Assembly (NCBI GenBank): GCA_029379385.1 | Contig: CM055608.1 | Location: 22,690,350-22,754,349, forward strand | Direction: 5' to 3' | DNA: 64,000 nt | Origin: Quillaja saponaria | Taxonomy: Eukaryota; Streptophyta; Magnoliopsida; Fabales; Quillajaceae | Shown here: positions 36,438 through 49,029 of the stretch, piece by piece | How positions within the stretch are numbered: the stretch's first letter is position 1 | Layout: the number at the start of each line of letters is the position of its first letter | Translations under genes and position numbers: made by a program | The notes under the pieces: generated by a model | Database searches by the model: none | What the model was told of the DNA's origin: nothing | Seen by the model: the letters and a program-made list of their open reading frames with translations, nothing else

Positions 36438-37682
36438 TAAGATTTTGGCTTGCTCACATCTTTATTATGAGAGAAGTACTAAAGGACTTGCATGGCTTGT
36501 TTGTCTAAGAAATGTTTGTAGACAAAATTGAATTGATTGATTATAATTGATACGATTAGTAGTAATTTGAGATAATTGAAATTGATTTATGAGTGATAGA
36601 AATGATTTTGGGTAATTGAAAAAGATTTGGAGGTGGTTGAATTTGGCTTGGGGTGATTGATGTTGATTGAAATTGACTTAAAATGATTAAAATATGATTG
36701 AAATTAATCACAAAACTAAATGGTTATTGGATTTGATTTGATTTGATCCAACCAATATTTAATTATCCAATTAAGTTGAATTGGTCTTCCAATCAAAAGA
36801 AGAATTTTCTCTAATCTATTACTAAATTATCCTTGTAATTGACTAATTCATATTTTTAATTAGCCAATTGTAATTTACGGTCAATCATAATTTATTTTTC
36901 AAGATGACTAATCAATATTTATTTTATATTAAATAATTAAAATAGACAATAAAATATCACCTAAATTTTGTTGTCTAAATTACCTTCTAACTACAATTTA
37001 TATTTGAGCTATACTCCTTAATATGGTATGGAAGTTGCCAAAAATAGACGACTCAATTTTTTTATTTTCATTATTTTTTAATTCTTAATTTTATATATTT
37101 TTTAGAAGTTAAATATGTCATTTCATCATAAATTAATTTCATTAAGATAAAATCATTTTTGTCTCTTAGTAAGGGTGTTTTGAATAATTATCTTAATTTT
37201 TTTAGAATTTGAGTTAAATTATATATTTTTCTCAACCTTCAAGAAAGATTTATAGATTACAAAAATGAGGGTAATTATGTGTAATATCATCAATGCAAGA
37301 GATGTACACTCTAATGTTAAAATATAGTTCTTTTGAGGGGGGGGGGGGGGGAATATTTGGAGTCGTGAGTGAAGTTTTATATCTAACCAAAATTGACACT
37401 TTCCTTTTTCTTTATTTCTTTGTGTTCAATAAATATGGCAAGTGCATAGTTTGATGGGGATGACCAAACACAGAAAAATAGAACATATTTTTTTATAGGA
37501 TTTTTCTAAAGGTGCCCTAAGAGCACTTGTTAAACTACAATAAATATTGTTTTAAGATTTGAAACTTTCCAAAAGTAACAATTTATGTGTTAAATATTAC
37601 TGAAATCATGATTAAGTATTGTAATATATGTTAAAGAAATTCTATTTTTGTAAGTTTAATATGTACTATAGTGTACTCATTG

Positions 37683-37683
<1 letters not shown>

Positions 37684-37727
<44 letters not shown>

Positions 37728-37752
37728 CATGTATATATATATATATATATAT
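37684..37752. repeat. (AT)n/ATGTATGC compound microsatellite
   Basis: TA repeats interrupted twice by TATGTATGCATGTA. The reading frame across it (poly Ile-Tyr) is an artefact. Confidence 0.9.
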
Positions 37753-38318
37753 GTATGCATGTATGTGTAAAACGATAGATCTACTCTACACGATGTATCA
37801 TCTTAGATTTATCTTGTTGTGAAGTAAAAAATGTAAATAAAAATGATAATGACAAGTACCCATAAATAAAAACAAAAAAAGCAAGAGCGTGGTTGGTGAT
37901 TTTATATGACATGGTGCCTTCCAATACCAACCATTGATTGTTACTTCAAAGAAAAACCATTGATTGTTACCTTAATTTTACTACTAATAGTCTGCAGCTC
38001 AAGTGAGTCAATTCTTAATGCTTTCATTCCATTACAACCATAAACTAAGGCTTTTGCTACTAATATAATTTGTCCTTTATATATACAGACACTGAAAATG
38101 GCCATTAGTTACTCTGCAGCAAATGCTGCAACTTTTTATGATTACAGAATAATCTTACAGTGTATGTATATAAAGCTTCAGAATGAACATCAATTAACAA
38201 AATCTACAACTTTCTTCCACAAATTTTTTCCCAAAAGAATATTAATCTTTTTGATTCCCATACTTTAAGTTGGCCATAAACTTCATGTAATTTGTTAGTA
38301 ATCAATTTAACAAGCTAA

Positions 38319-39920
38319 TTAAAGCACAGCCAATATCACTGAGTGATCAAAGGTACTCCTTAGCCCTCTAGCTCTACCTCTGTCCTTTTTCATCCCCCCA
38401 ACTTCCATCTTATTGCCAAATGGAATGGCTGCTGGTGCATTAAACTGTCCTGAACAATCTTTAGTAGCACCACCATTGATTAGTATCCTAGTAATCCCTG
38501 CATAATTCAAAGACTCTGCTATTCGCAGAGCAGACACTCCTTTATTAGTCTTTGCTTCAATATCAGCTCCTTTCTTCACCAATAAATCTGTCACATCCGC
38601 ATGCCCGGACTCCACAGCACAATGCAACGCTGTGTATCCATGCTCCTCTTTAGCATCCACATCAATCCCCTTTTCCAGCAAAACCCGAACCACTTCAATT
38701 CGTCCTTTAAATGAAGCTCTATGTAATGCTGTCCAACCATGTTGGTCTCTTCCATTAATAGCAGCACCATTTTCAAGCAACCTCTTTATGTATCTAACCT
38801 CCCCTTTCCTTGCAGCCAAACACAAGCTATCTCCAAGTCTAAGAGCATCAAAAAGACGATTATGCCCATTCTCTGCTGCAACATCATAAGCATTTTTTCC
38901 TGCCCTGTTTCTAACATCCTTATTAGCTCCCATTTGCAACAATAGCTTTACCATTTGTTCATCCCCTGACCCTGCAGCTATATGCAAAGGGGTGTCACAG
39001 TGTTTAGTGTTACGAATATCGGGTTTGCCACCATTTGCTAGTAAAAGCTTTACACAATCACGCCTATGCTTTTCAACCGCGAGGTGTAAAGCTGTGTTGC
39101 CATCTTTTGTTAGAGAATCCACATTAGCCCCTTTGAGTAATAAAAGCCTTAGAACCTCCATATGTCCAGCTGCAGCTGCAAGATGAATTGGACCCCAAGT
39201 GGATGATTCTGATCGTTCTGTATTGGCTTTATGAGCCAATAAAAGCTCAACAATTAAGGCTTCACCTGAAGATGATGCATCCTCAAGTGGGGTTGAACAA
39301 TTATGATTTGGAGCCTCTATATCAGGCTCGAATTCAAGAAGTAATTGAACAAGATCAGGTCTGCTTTGTGAAATTGCCAAGTGAAGCAAAGTTTGGCCTT
39401 GTGTGTCCATTGAATTTGCAGCCTTCCAACTTGGGTCACTACGTTCTAATACTTCTCTAATTTGATCCATTGCACCATCAACCACCAATTGAGCCAAAAT
39501 CAAAGAACCCACAAACATAATTCTAATACCACTGTCAATAAAGACTTGTTTTTTCTTTGTTGTGAACCAATCAATGGGGACAGCATCGAACATCGATGAC
39601 GGCTCTTTGGTTGCTGCACCTGGGACTACTACACTGTTCAAGAGGAATGAGTCATCACAATGAGGAAAAGAATGAGGCAGATTTGAGTTTGAACCAGGTG
39701 GAAGATGATAAACGATTTCAATAGTTAATGTGGCCAAAGGTGATATGATTCCAGATTGGGGCTTCACGCTATACCGGGTCTTGATCAGTGGTTGAAGCCT
39801 AAAGGCAACTGGCATTGTGTACATAACATTTCTCAAGGTTAGCTCGCCATAGCATTTTTGTGCTGATTCAATTCGAATTGGGACAATGTTTGATGGGTCT
39901 AAGCTAATAAGCCTGTCCAT
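38319..39920 (-). CDS. VPY: VAPYRIN / VAPYRIN-like (MSP domain plus ankyrin repeats)
   Basis: An intact single exon of 533 residues. Residues about 3-130 form a major-sperm-protein (VAP-like) domain ([57 protein letters not shown]). Residues about 140-500 carry about eleven ankyrin repeats, with clear cores such as [37 protein letters not shown] and [13 protein letters not shown]. This domain pair and the length (about 530-540) are those of VAPYRIN, a cytoplasmic protein that plants need for arbuscule formation and, in legumes, rhizobial infection; it acts with exocyst and vesicle-trafficking partners. The paralogue VAPYRIN-LIKE is the main alternative. No transmembrane tail is present, unlike true VAP proteins. 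The start ATG at 39920 opens the conserved MDRLI. Neighbours give no functional link. Confidence 0.9.
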   Translation of the reverse strand: MDRLISLDPSNIVPIRIESAQKCYGELTLRNVMYTMPVAFRLQPLIKTRYSVKPQSGIISPLATLTIEIVYHLPPGSNSNLPHSFPHCDDSFLLNSVVVPGAATKEPSSMFDAVPIDWFTTKKKQVFIDSGIRIMFVGSLILAQLVVDGAMDQIREVLERSDPSWKAANSMDTQGQTLLHLAISQSRPDLVQLLLEFEPDIEAPNHNCSTPLEDASSSGEALIVELLLAHKANTERSESSTWGPIHLAAAAGHMEVLRLLLLKGANVDSLTKDGNTALHLAVEKHRRDCVKLLLANGGKPDIRNTKHCDTPLHIAAGSGDEQMVKLLLQMGANKDVRNRAGKNAYDVAAENGHNRLFDALRLGDSLCLAARKGEVRYIKRLLENGAAINGRDQHGWTALHRASFKGRIEVVRVLLEKGIDVDAKEEHGYTALHCAVESGHADVTDLLVKKGADIEAKTNKGVSALRIAESLNYAGITRILINGGATKDCSGQFNAPAAIPFGNKMEVGGMKKDRGRARGLRSTFDHSVILAVL

Positions 39921-40467
39921 TATTAATTTTTGTTAAGGTGGCTTCAAACAGAGTGAATTTCTATTGTGTTTAGCATGAATTTTTGTGGGGTTTGGAAGGA
40001 GGAGGAGAAGCCATGAACAAAGAGGTAGAAGGAAAGAGTTTAAGGAAGTGAAGAGAAAAGTTTGGTGGCCGTAATATAAGAGAGAGAGAGACGAAAAGGG
40101 AAAGGAAGGGCCGGCACTAATTTGAGAGTGCCAAGTGGTGGTGTTAAAAACAATGATAGACTTGTTCTGTTCGGCGTCTGAAACTGTATAACTCCAATGA
40201 TACAGTTGTGTACGTTAAAATACCAAATCACTTTCAGTGTTGTTGTATATATCATATTTTGCACTAGAGGCATTAAGAATAAGTTAATATGAACAAAGCC
40301 ACCACATATGGCTTATTTTCTTTCTTTGGAGAGGGATTTTAAAAGGCTACTTTGTTTCTCTTCCGAGATGAATATGATTGGGTTATAATGCACAACAATG
40401 TTGCACACATGCTAGAAAAACGGAGAAAATAAAAGCCCTTGAAAACTTTAGTTTAGTTATCATGGGT

Positions 40468-40682
40468 TGGCTTAATGATCAAGTATGTGTACTTATTTTA
40501 TTAATTTTTTAGATTTGAATCTTCTACGAGAGGCTGTGGATAGTAAAATCTCTATAAATTTCTTAGTTCTAGCATGAATTATTTGGTTGACCTAACTAAA
40601 AAGATGGTTAGTCGAAATGGGCATAAGTTGATTTAGAAACACCTAACCACTAAAGCAAAAAAATTATAAATAAAAAAAATGA
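40468..40682 (+). repeat. SINE-like repeat copy 1
   Basis: TGGCTTAATGATCAAG resembles a tRNA box A, GATTTGAATCT about 50 bases later resembles box B, and the unit ends in an A-rich tail AAAAAAATTATAAATAAAAA. This fits a tRNA-derived SINE of about 200 bp. Confidence 0.5.
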
Positions 40683-40737
40683 GTTTAGCAAATTATATAG
40701 CTAACAAACCTTTTAGGTATAGGATGGCAGAGTGGGT

Positions 40738-40903
40738 TTGAAAAATTGGAAGTGACCATATTGTGGTGGGAGTAAAACTTTCATGAATTCTCTAGTCCTA
40801 ACATAAATAGTCTATCTTAATTTGATCGAAACGAAAAAAAATGTACTTACCTAATTCGGACACCATCTAATAGTTAAGCTTTAAAAAAATAAAAAATAAA
40901 AAA
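40738..40903 (+). repeat. SINE-like repeat copy 2 (partial)
   Basis: It shares the AAATTCTCTAGTCCTAACATAA-type middle and the CACC-CTAATAGTTAAGC end with copy 1 and has an A-rich tail. The tRNA-like head is missing. Confidence 0.4.
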
Positions 40904-41699
40904 CTAAAAGAAACATGATGCATGTAAACTGTCTTTTGTGTGTGTGAAAAATAAAAATAATTTTTTTTTTTTTTTTTGATATGACACAATGACTATCCAA
41001 TTGTATATATGTACATGTGCATATTGTGTGTATGACGTACAAATAATATTTCTCATTGGCTGGTGTTATTGTGTGTATGTTATTTCTCATTTTCAATACC
41101 TGAAAAGGCATATTGATTAGGTGAATGTACCTTGCTTTAACAAATATAAATTATAATTTATGAGCAGTACTAGAGAAGTGCCCGCAAGGTAAGCATAAGC
41201 ATAAGCATTATAATAAGGATTTGGTGATTAGGGATATTAACTATATATAGCATCCCAGTGTGAATGACACCATCAAACCAGAAAGAATTTATATTATATA
41301 AACAAATTCTGAATGAGCAAGGCTTTGATTTTGTAATCATTAATTTACTTGGCCAACAACTAGTATATATGTTTATTTAGATTATGTTATGTTGCTTTCT
41401 TTTTATTAGTCTCATTGGTATTTATGGTTTGCCGACACAGTGGATCCAAATAGCATAAGTCTAATTTCTTTGTATTTACTTGCCATGTGGAGCCCCATTT
41501 GGTTTGTAATTGCAAAGCTGGATTGTCCTAATAACATGTAATATATAAACCTCCAGTTGGATTTGATGTTCAAAACTTGTCAATAAACCTTTGGACCGTC
41601 TAAGTATTTTGTATTATAATCTATTCCTATTTTGTGATGGTGATGTAGCAGCAGATTTCAGATCACCAGAGAGATAAACAGCTTAATTAGAAAATAATC

Positions 41700-41915
41700 T
41701 TAATGGGATTGACTAGTGATAAAAAAAAGTGTATTTATTTTATTAGTTTCACGAGTTCAATTTGAAGAGATCATAGAAAATAAAATCATCGTAAATTTTA
41801 TAGTTTTAGTATGAATAATGTATTTGTACAAAATTTAAAAAATAAATTAATTAAGATACATATAAATTGAATTCGAAAATCTCTTAATCACTAAATAAAA
41901 ATAATAAAAAATTAT
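41700..41915 (+). repeat. SINE-like repeat copy 3
   Basis: It follows copy 1 in the same order: GTGTATTTATTTTATTAG, GAGTTCAATTTGA, TTTTAGTATGAAT, ATCTCTTAATCACTAAAT, then an A-rich tail. It is more diverged. Confidence 0.45.
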
Positions 41916-42599
41916 TAATTCGATTTGATGTGATGTGATTAAATATTACTTCCAATGTCCAATGTGATCTTTGTTTTGTTATGTTTAAATGATCAGACTA
42001 CAGCTAGGGAGGACTTTAAGAGGAAATGTTATATATGGAGGGTAGTATGATTAGATAGATATGATATAGTAAAAAATAAAACAAATATTAAAGCAGAACT
42101 TAAAGTATTAACGTGGATATGTCTTTATGTTAAGTCAGTGGACGAAAAGATATATATATATATATATTTGATAAACAGAGTAAAAGATTTTACTATCAAA
42201 AAAATCTTATCACCATGTAGGAGAGAAAAAACAAAAGACTATTTTTTTTAATCTTTCATTTGAATTTTACAAATATACGTTGCGTTTGTTCAAATCTAAC
42301 ATATGCGAGACAATAATCAACAGAGAGATAATTTCAAATAACGATGTCAATGAATTAAGTAACCCATATATAACATTTGATCTTATCGGATAGACAACAT
42401 GTTTAATTGTGTTGTGAAAGTTGTCAACACCCATTTGTATAATAGCTAGATTAATGAAGATCGATCCTTTCCCTTTTATCGTTATGGAAGGCTAAATTAA
42501 AATTCTTAACATGAGGCATATTATTAGTCTTTACAGATAATCACAAACTTTTGTACTGCTCTCAACAACTCACATGTGAATTCAAAGGAGAATACATAC

Positions 42600-43160
42600 A
42601 TATATATAAAATAGAGGTCGGAAAGGCCCTAAGAGCGGAAAAAAAATCACAGAGATAATGAAGTAGGGAGCAGCAAGACTGCTAAGAGAATTATGCTATG
42701 TAATGCATAAATTAAAAACAGAAATATAAGCAAGAAATGAAAAGGACGAGAAGTGACGGTAGTCCTCATGCAAATCCAAAGAAGGGAAATGAATAAATTA
42801 AAAAGGAAGAAGAAGTGACGATAGTCCTCTCGCTAATTTGGGAGAGGGATATGCAGAAATTAAAAACAGAAATAAAATGTTATTGGTAGTACTCAAAACA
42901 GAATGATAAAAGTGAAGAACAGCTCTGAATAAATACATAGAGAAGCTCTCAGACTAAATTTAGATAAAATTCTGAAATGAAAAACTTGCTTGAGTGAGAC
43001 ATGCAACTCTCTTTAAATAGAAAATTGAAATTTACTATTTTGAACAGTAACTGCTACAGTAAAATGCTACAGTGCTCCATATTATAACAATAATCTACCG
43101 CGGCTTGCTACAATGATTGTTACAGTGATCCAATGAAAATTACAAAATTTTTAATTGTTT
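42600..43160 (-). other. EPRV2 non-coding region with tandem repeats
   Basis: AAGTGACGGTAGTCCTC at about 42752 and AAGTGACGATAGTCCTC at about 42814 mark tandem units of about 62 bp; the right arm has the same units. CTATTTAAAGAGAG on the minus strand at about 43009-43022 is a plausible viral TATA box. Confidence 0.6.
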
Positions 43161-43162
43161 TA

Positions 43163-44614
43163 GTCATCTTCAAGATTGATATTGTAACAATTATCTTCAA
43201 GATTGATGCCGTAACAGTCATATTCATTGAATTGGATATAGTCAGTAAAAATATTTTTTGAAACTATGGAAGAAGAACTGGAAACTGATTTTCCATCGAA
43301 TTTTTGAAAGGCAGAGATAGCTTCATCATCTTCATGTTTTTCTTCTTGTAACAATTTAACCACGATTTTGAGATTCTAAAGATATTCATGTTTATTTGAA
43401 CAAGAAGCTAACTTGGCTGAAATATAAGATTTTCGCTGTAAAAATTGAGTGAATTCTGCAAGAGAGTTTTTTAGAAATTGAGGATTTTGTTGAAACTAAT
43501 TTTTGATTGAAGTGACATAACCTTTTGAGACATTAAAACTTGTTCACTATTTTTTTAAGCCTTATATGAGAAGGGGATCCAATTTTTGCAAATGACCTTG
43601 ATGACCAAGGAAGTCTTTGGGGTACTTGTATTGCCATGCATAAATCCATGCTAATGCAAATTTTGAGAAGAAATCCAGTAGTACGGGATTATAGTTAAGT
43701 ATATTGAAATGTTTATAAAAATAAAGTAAGTCATTGGCTACTTCATCTGGAAGGTTTTTTGTACAAGGATCATGTAGAGACCACCACTGAGAGAACTAAT
43801 GAGCGAAGTTATACTGGACTTTGTTTTTGTAAAATATAAGTCATAAATGCTTATAATCACTATTTTGGAAATTGAAAATATAGTACCAAGCATTTTGATA
43901 ATCCCAGTAATTGTAGACAATAGGATCAAATGGTTGAGAGAATTTGCGTGTTTTGAAAAGATCGAAGTCTGAATGACGGATTACCTTTAGGATTTGGATT
44001 GTAGAATGCATGATGAAATTAGCATCCGATTTTGACTTATAATGCTTGATAGCAACAGAATCACTATCATCCAAAATAAATTCATAATACTTCTAGGTTT
44101 TTGAAATGTCTATGGACATAAAATACCAATTTGGTGGAAAAATCATTTGATGAACTAATTGGAGATTATTAGTAAAAAATTTGAGGTTTTATTTGAAGGA
44201 TAGTTTGGGCCAGAAAAATTGGCACATAAAAAAATTGTAATTTTTGAAAAGAGATTGGAAAAGTTTGATAAACAAGTTCTTTACCTGAATGTATCGTTGT
44301 CACTTATTGGGCTAGCTGGGTGATAGCCTAAGCAATATCTTCTTAATTGAACTGGATGCAATCTTTTGAATTGGGAGAGGCAACTAACTTGGATTGATCT
44401 TCATCAGCAATGTCTACCCAAGATTGCTTCGAAAGGATCAAAGGTTTTTGGATTGATTGCTGGATTGCTAAAAGAGTCTCTATGGGAAAGGCATAAGACT
44501 CTTTAGATTGTTTTTGAATTGATTGGGCTGAGGAATTAGAAGGTCCCTTTTTGGATTGGGTTTTTGATTTTGGAGGATGTTTAACATCTTTTTCTTTCTT
44601 TTTTCGACACATAT
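43163..44614 (-). pseudogene. EPRV2 ORF2 (unknown function)
   Basis: ATG at 44614 (MCRKKKEKDVKHPPKSKTQ) opens the frame directly after the RNase H end. The C-terminal piece is open at 43163-43363 and is acidic. Homologous ORF2 remnants are at 32006-33261 and 49030-50021. Several stops lie between 43400 and 44300. Confidence 0.65.
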
Positions 44615-45798
44615 AATCTAGCTTGCAAGAATTCTCGAGTAAGATATTATGAATAAAATTGGAGTTATCTTTGATGTATTCAATCACAAAATCAAAAACA
44701 GATAAATTTACTTGTCAGCGAGCAAAAATCTGTTTTGATGTTAGATTTTTAACATCTTTTTGTAAAAAAAAATTTGCAGATTTGCAATCGACTTTAACCA
44801 AAACTTTTGATTTAATAAATTACTTTGAAATTTGAAAATGCACAAAACAATTGCTAAAATCTCTTTTTCGATGGTAGAATAGTTTTGTTATACAAAATTC
44901 CAATGTTTTGATGCATATGCAATGATATGTTATTTGCCATTGATGGATTGCTTAAGAATGACACCATAACTAATGTCTGAGGCATCAGTTTTAACAATTT
45001 TGAAAGCTTTAGGATTAGGAAGATATAAACATGGCAAATGCTTGACCCTAAGCTTAATTTGCTTGACAATGTTGGTATGAATGTCAGACTATGGAAGGGG
45101 ATCAATTCTAAATCTATCATGTAAAGGTTTAATAAGATTAGTGACTCCTGGACAGAAATCAGAAACATAATTACGGCAACCTAGAAATCTTTGCAAATGA
45201 GTTTTGTCAATAATGTGATCAGGAAACTTGTCAACGAATTGAATATCCCGATCGATTGGACTAGTGAATGTTGTGACCAAGAAACCTGATTATTATTTGA
45301 AAAATACTGAATTTTGTTCTGGAAACAGACAAACCATTTTGTTTTGTAATATCAAAAAAAATATTAAAATGTTTGAAATGTTGATCAATATTTTATAAGA
45401 ATATTAAAACATCATCAATATAAACAATGATGAATTTTGTATAAGGATTAAAAATATCGTTCATGATTTTTTAGAATTCAGAATGAGTATTTTTTAATCC
45501 AAAAGGCATTACATTCTATTTATATTGACCAAAAGGACTATAAAAGCTATTTTGTATCTGTCAGATTCTTTGATTTGAATTTGCCAAAAACCTGATTTTA
45601 AATCAAGTTTTGAAATAGTTTTGGAGAGTATAAACGATTAAGAAGATCTTTTTTGTTAGAAATAGAATACCTAATTCATTGAAGAGCTTGATTGAGAGGC
45701 TTGTAATTGATAACTAAACGGGGAGTATCATGTTCAATCTCTGTATTTTTATTTACATAAAAGACAGAATAAAACCAACGACTTTTACTCTTGCTGAT
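44615..45798 (-). pseudogene. EPRV2 RT and RNase H fragment
   Basis: Blocks readable leftward: RLVINYKPLNQALQ near 45710, an IDD active-site remnant at about 45413-45425 (IVYIDD reading), KTHLQRFLGCRNYVSDFCPG at about 45200, and RNase H pieces near 44940-45000. Frames shift repeatedly. Confidence 0.75.
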
Positions 45799-46840
45799 TA
45801 TTCTAAAAGGATGGTGGAATGAACACCTCACTGAAGATGAGCGAAACCATATAAACTTAGCCATCAAAATTGATAGTGAAAGAATCATTTCCTTAACGAA
45901 GAAGGAAATCAAATTCAAGATTCCATAAATACTATTATTTATGCTATCACAAAACATTTCATCAGAGATCCGTCTATATGGCATGACAAATCTGCTGAAC
46001 TCCTTTCCAATTTTAAGTGTCTAACCCTTACTAAATTCAGGTGGTATAAAGATACATTTTTCACCATAGTCTTCTCTAGGTCAGATAGTAATCAACCTTT
46101 TTAGAAAGAAAAATTTATAGCTAGTCTTCCTCGTTCTTTAGGAGACAGAGAAAAAACACGAAATATTAACAATAAAATTATCCTGTATGAACAATTAACT
46201 TATGGACATTTTTGCAATTATGTCTAGAAAGTTGCTTTAAGAATCTGTCAAGATGACAAAATTAAAAGACAATTAGCCAAATAAATGTCTCTTAGTCGTA
46301 AAGATTTAAGGAGTTTATGTTCTCAATATAGTTTTAATTGTCCTCAAAGTTCATCCAAATCAAAAAAGAAATATCATTCTGAACTACTTGAAACTTATGA
46401 AAAAAATTTCAAAAATGAAGCTGGCAAAAGAATTCACAAACACATAAATCATAAATGAGCTCCTCAACATTTTTAAAATAAAGATAAACCACTTGTTGTC
46501 TATTTTAAATGCAACAAACCAGGTCATATTGCAAAATACTGCATAATTACAAAGAAAATCAAACCTTTAAATATTGATGAAGGTCTTCTAGTTCAACTTG
46601 ATTGTCTTCGAATTAAAGATTCATCTGATAATGAAGCTCAGGCCTTTTCTAAAATTGAAAAAATTAATCAAATCTAAAATAATGATGAAATTTTTTTCAG
46701 ATTCATCTCAAAAAACTCTTGAATGCAATGTTCTCACTAGAGAACAAGATTTTCTCTTTAATGTAATTACTAACCTTTCAAATGATGAACATAAGAAAAA
46801 TTATCTTTACAAACTCAAAGAAATCCTGGAAATCTCATAA
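45799..46840 (+). pseudogene. EPRV3 capsid end and zinc knuckle
   Basis: Capsid blocks WWNEHLTEDERN and FRWYKDTFFT (near 46040) lead to the knuckle FKCNKPGHIAKYCIITKK at about 46504-46557; its first Cys reads Tyr-Phe-Lys-Cys, so CX2C is incomplete. The tail to 46840 is an acidic stretch with frame changes. Confidence 0.7.
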
Positions 46841-47149
46841 AAAACAAGCAAACCTTATCACAATTTTTCAATAGTTGCTAACTCTTTCAATCTAAAATAT
46901 GTTTTATCCAGATTCAATTCTGAGAAGAAACTTGCAACTCTTCAAGATCTTCAACATGAAATTTCAAAATTTAAAACTGAAGTCAAATCTCTCAAAATTC
47001 AACAGTAAGAAAATATTTCAGCAATCCAATTCCTTCAGAAAGAGAAGAAAAATCCGTCTTTTAAGACATCCTCATCAAAATATTCTGAGTCTTCCTCTTT
47101 GGATGAAAATTTAGATATTTCTGGTGATAATTTTTTCAATCTAATCACT

Positions 47150-47640
47150 CGGGTTTCATATCAAAAATGGTACACCCCAATTAAACTTATCATTGAAAAA
47201 ATCTTTGTCCTCGAAATAGTTGCCATGTTTGATATTGGAGCAAATTCAAACTGTATGCTAGAAGGATAAGTTCAACCAAAATTTTATAAAAAAACTTTTG
47301 AACGATTAACTTCAGCTAATAGTTATGAGATCATAATCCATTACAAATGTTCCAATGTAATAATTGAAAACTCTCCCTTGCAGATTTCAACATTTCTTTG
47401 TGAAAACTCTCCCTTGCAGATTTCAACATTTCTTTGTGCCAAAAATATCACAAACCTAGTCGTCCTAGGTACTGATTTCATCAGGCAATTAGATCATTTT
47501 TGGATAAACAAAGGAATATTGAAAAAAGTTATGGATCAAACCGTTTCTGTCCCTTTCTTTAAAATAAAACCTACTTTTAGAAATCTTAATTTTATTGAAA
47601 CTAAACAAAAACAAATCAATTTTATTTTTTTATTTTTTTA
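47150..47640 (+). pseudogene. EPRV3 protease region with 36-bp duplication
   Basis: The protease active-site block reads AMFDIGANSNC near 47224, so the catalytic Asp-Thr-Gly is changed to Asp-Ile-Gly. An in-frame 36-bp tandem duplication (47365-47400, 47401-47436) repeats ENSPLQISTFLC. The second block NLVVLGTDFI follows near 47455. Confidence 0.75.
47365..47436 (+). repeat. Perfect 36-bp tandem duplication
   Basis: TGAAAACTCTCCCTTGCAGA and the following 16 bases occur twice, head to tail, without mismatch. It keeps the frame. Confidence 0.95.
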
Positions 47641-47657
47641 TTTTTTTATTTTTTTGA
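47622..47657. repeat. T7A minisatellite
   Basis: Four to five copies of TTTTTTTA in the linker between protease and RT of EPRV3. It is probably expanded from a Lys/Phe coding stretch. Confidence 0.85.
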
Positions 47658-47699
47658 TGAAATTTCTTTTAAAAGAATAGGAATACAACTCAATGATTC

Positions 47700-48990
47700 A
47701 ACCATCATATAGTAGATCTTACTTATGAAAAACAAATTCCTACAAAAGCCCGTCCAATACAGATGAATCAAGAAATGCTTGATTTTTGTCAAAAAGAAAT
47801 TAGCGATCTTCTTTTCAAAGAAATAATCTGCAAGAGCAAAAGTCCTTGATCTTGTTCTGCTTTTTATGTAAATAAAAATATAGAGATTGAACGTGATACT
47901 TCCTGGTTTAGTTATCAATTACAAGGTTCTCAATCCAGCTCTTCAATGGATTAGGTATCATATTCCTAACAAAAAAGATCTTCTCAATCGTTTATACTCA
48001 TCAAAACTATTTTCAAAATTTGATCTAAAATCAAGTTTTTGAAAAATTCAAAACAAAGAATTTGAAAGATAGAAAACAGTTTTTACAGCTCCTTTTAGTC
48101 ATTACGAATGAGATATAATACCTTCTAGATTAAAAAATGCTCTTTCTGAATTCCAAAAAATCATGAACGATATTTTTAATCCTTATACAAAATTTATTGT
48201 TGTTTATATTGATGATGGTTTAATTTTCTCACAAAATATTTATGAACATTACAAATATATCAATAGTTTCTTTGATATTACAAAACAAAATGGTTTGACT
48301 TTTTCCATAATAAAATTCAATTAAAATAAAAATCAGGTTTTTTGGTCACAACATTCATCACGAAATTATCACTCCAATCGATCAGGCTATTCAATTCGCT
48401 GACAAGTTTCCTGATCACATTATTGACAAAACTCAGTTGTACAGATTTTTAGGTTATCTCAATTATGTTTCTGATTTCTTTCCAAGAGTCAGTAATCTTA
48501 TTAAACCTTTGCATGAAAGACTTAGGATTGATCCCCTCCCTGGTCTGATATTCATACCAATATTGTCAAGTAAATTAAACTTAAGGTCAACCACTTGCCA
48601 TATTTATATCTTCTTGATCCTAAAGCTTTCAAAATTGTTGAAACTGATGACTCAGACATTGGTTATAGTAGCATTCTTAAGCAATATATCAATGGAAAAC
48701 AGCATATCATTGCATATGCATCAAAACAATGAAATTTTGCACAATAAAACTATTCTATTATTGATTAGCAATTATTTTATACATTTCCAAATTTTAAAGT
48801 GATTTACTACATCAAAAGTTTTTTGTTAAAGTCGATTGCAAATCTACAAAAGAAGTTTTACAAAAAAAATATTAAAAATCTAGCATTAAAACAGAATTTT
48901 GTCCGCTGGCAAGCAATTTTATCTGCTTTTAATTTTGAGATTAAATACATTAAAGGTAGCTCCAATTCTATTCCCAATATCTTACTCAAG
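47700..48990 (+). pseudogene. EPRV3 RT and RNase H
   Basis: RT start KEISDLLFKEIICKSKSP at about 47797, YTKFIVVYIDDG at about 48186-48220 (active site YIDD kept), FLGYLNYVSDFFPRVSNLIK at about 48447, then RNase H and the RWQAILSAFNFEIKYIKGSS end block at 48900-48965. Stop codons and frameshifts are spread through it. Confidence 0.78.
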
Positions 48991-49029
48991 AATTATGGCA
49001 GGTTAGATAATATACCTCAAAAAAAGAAG

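Larger units (their letters stand above)
33823..38318. other. Intergenic DNA with MITEs and microsatellites
   Basis: No gene is recognised. It contains MITEs at 34200-34454 and 35622-36437, a run of 17 G at about 37334-37350 and TA repeats at 37684-37752. The stretch 36500-36780 is rich in GATTGAAATTGA words but has no clear unit. The part next to 38319 should contain the VAPYRIN 3' UTR. Confidence 0.5.
39921..42599. other. Upstream region of VAPYRIN and spacer with SINE-like repeats
   Basis: The VAPYRIN promoter should lie in the first part; a GA-rich stretch at 40080-40110 may be 5' UTR. ATATATAC at about 40245-40254 (minus strand) is a weak TATA candidate. Three related SINE-like repeats follow. 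No other gene is seen. Confidence 0.45.
42600..45798 (-). mobile_element. Endogenous pararetrovirus 2, left arm of an inverted pair
   Basis: A minus-strand partial caulimovirid copy: RT from the KSKSRWFYSVFYVNKN block near 45780, RNase H, ORF2 and non-coding region, running leftward to a TATATA run near 42600. It lacks movement, capsid and protease regions. It is the reverse complement of 47830-50550 through most of its length; the junction with the right arm is at about 45798. Stops and frameshifts are frequent. Confidence 0.8.

Noticed and set aside
37628..37822. Open frame with poly Ile-Tyr
   Set aside because: It is a translation of the TA microsatellite.
38591..39460. Several frames opposite or overlapping VAPYRIN
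   Set aside because: They are shadows of the strongly supported ankyrin coding sequence.
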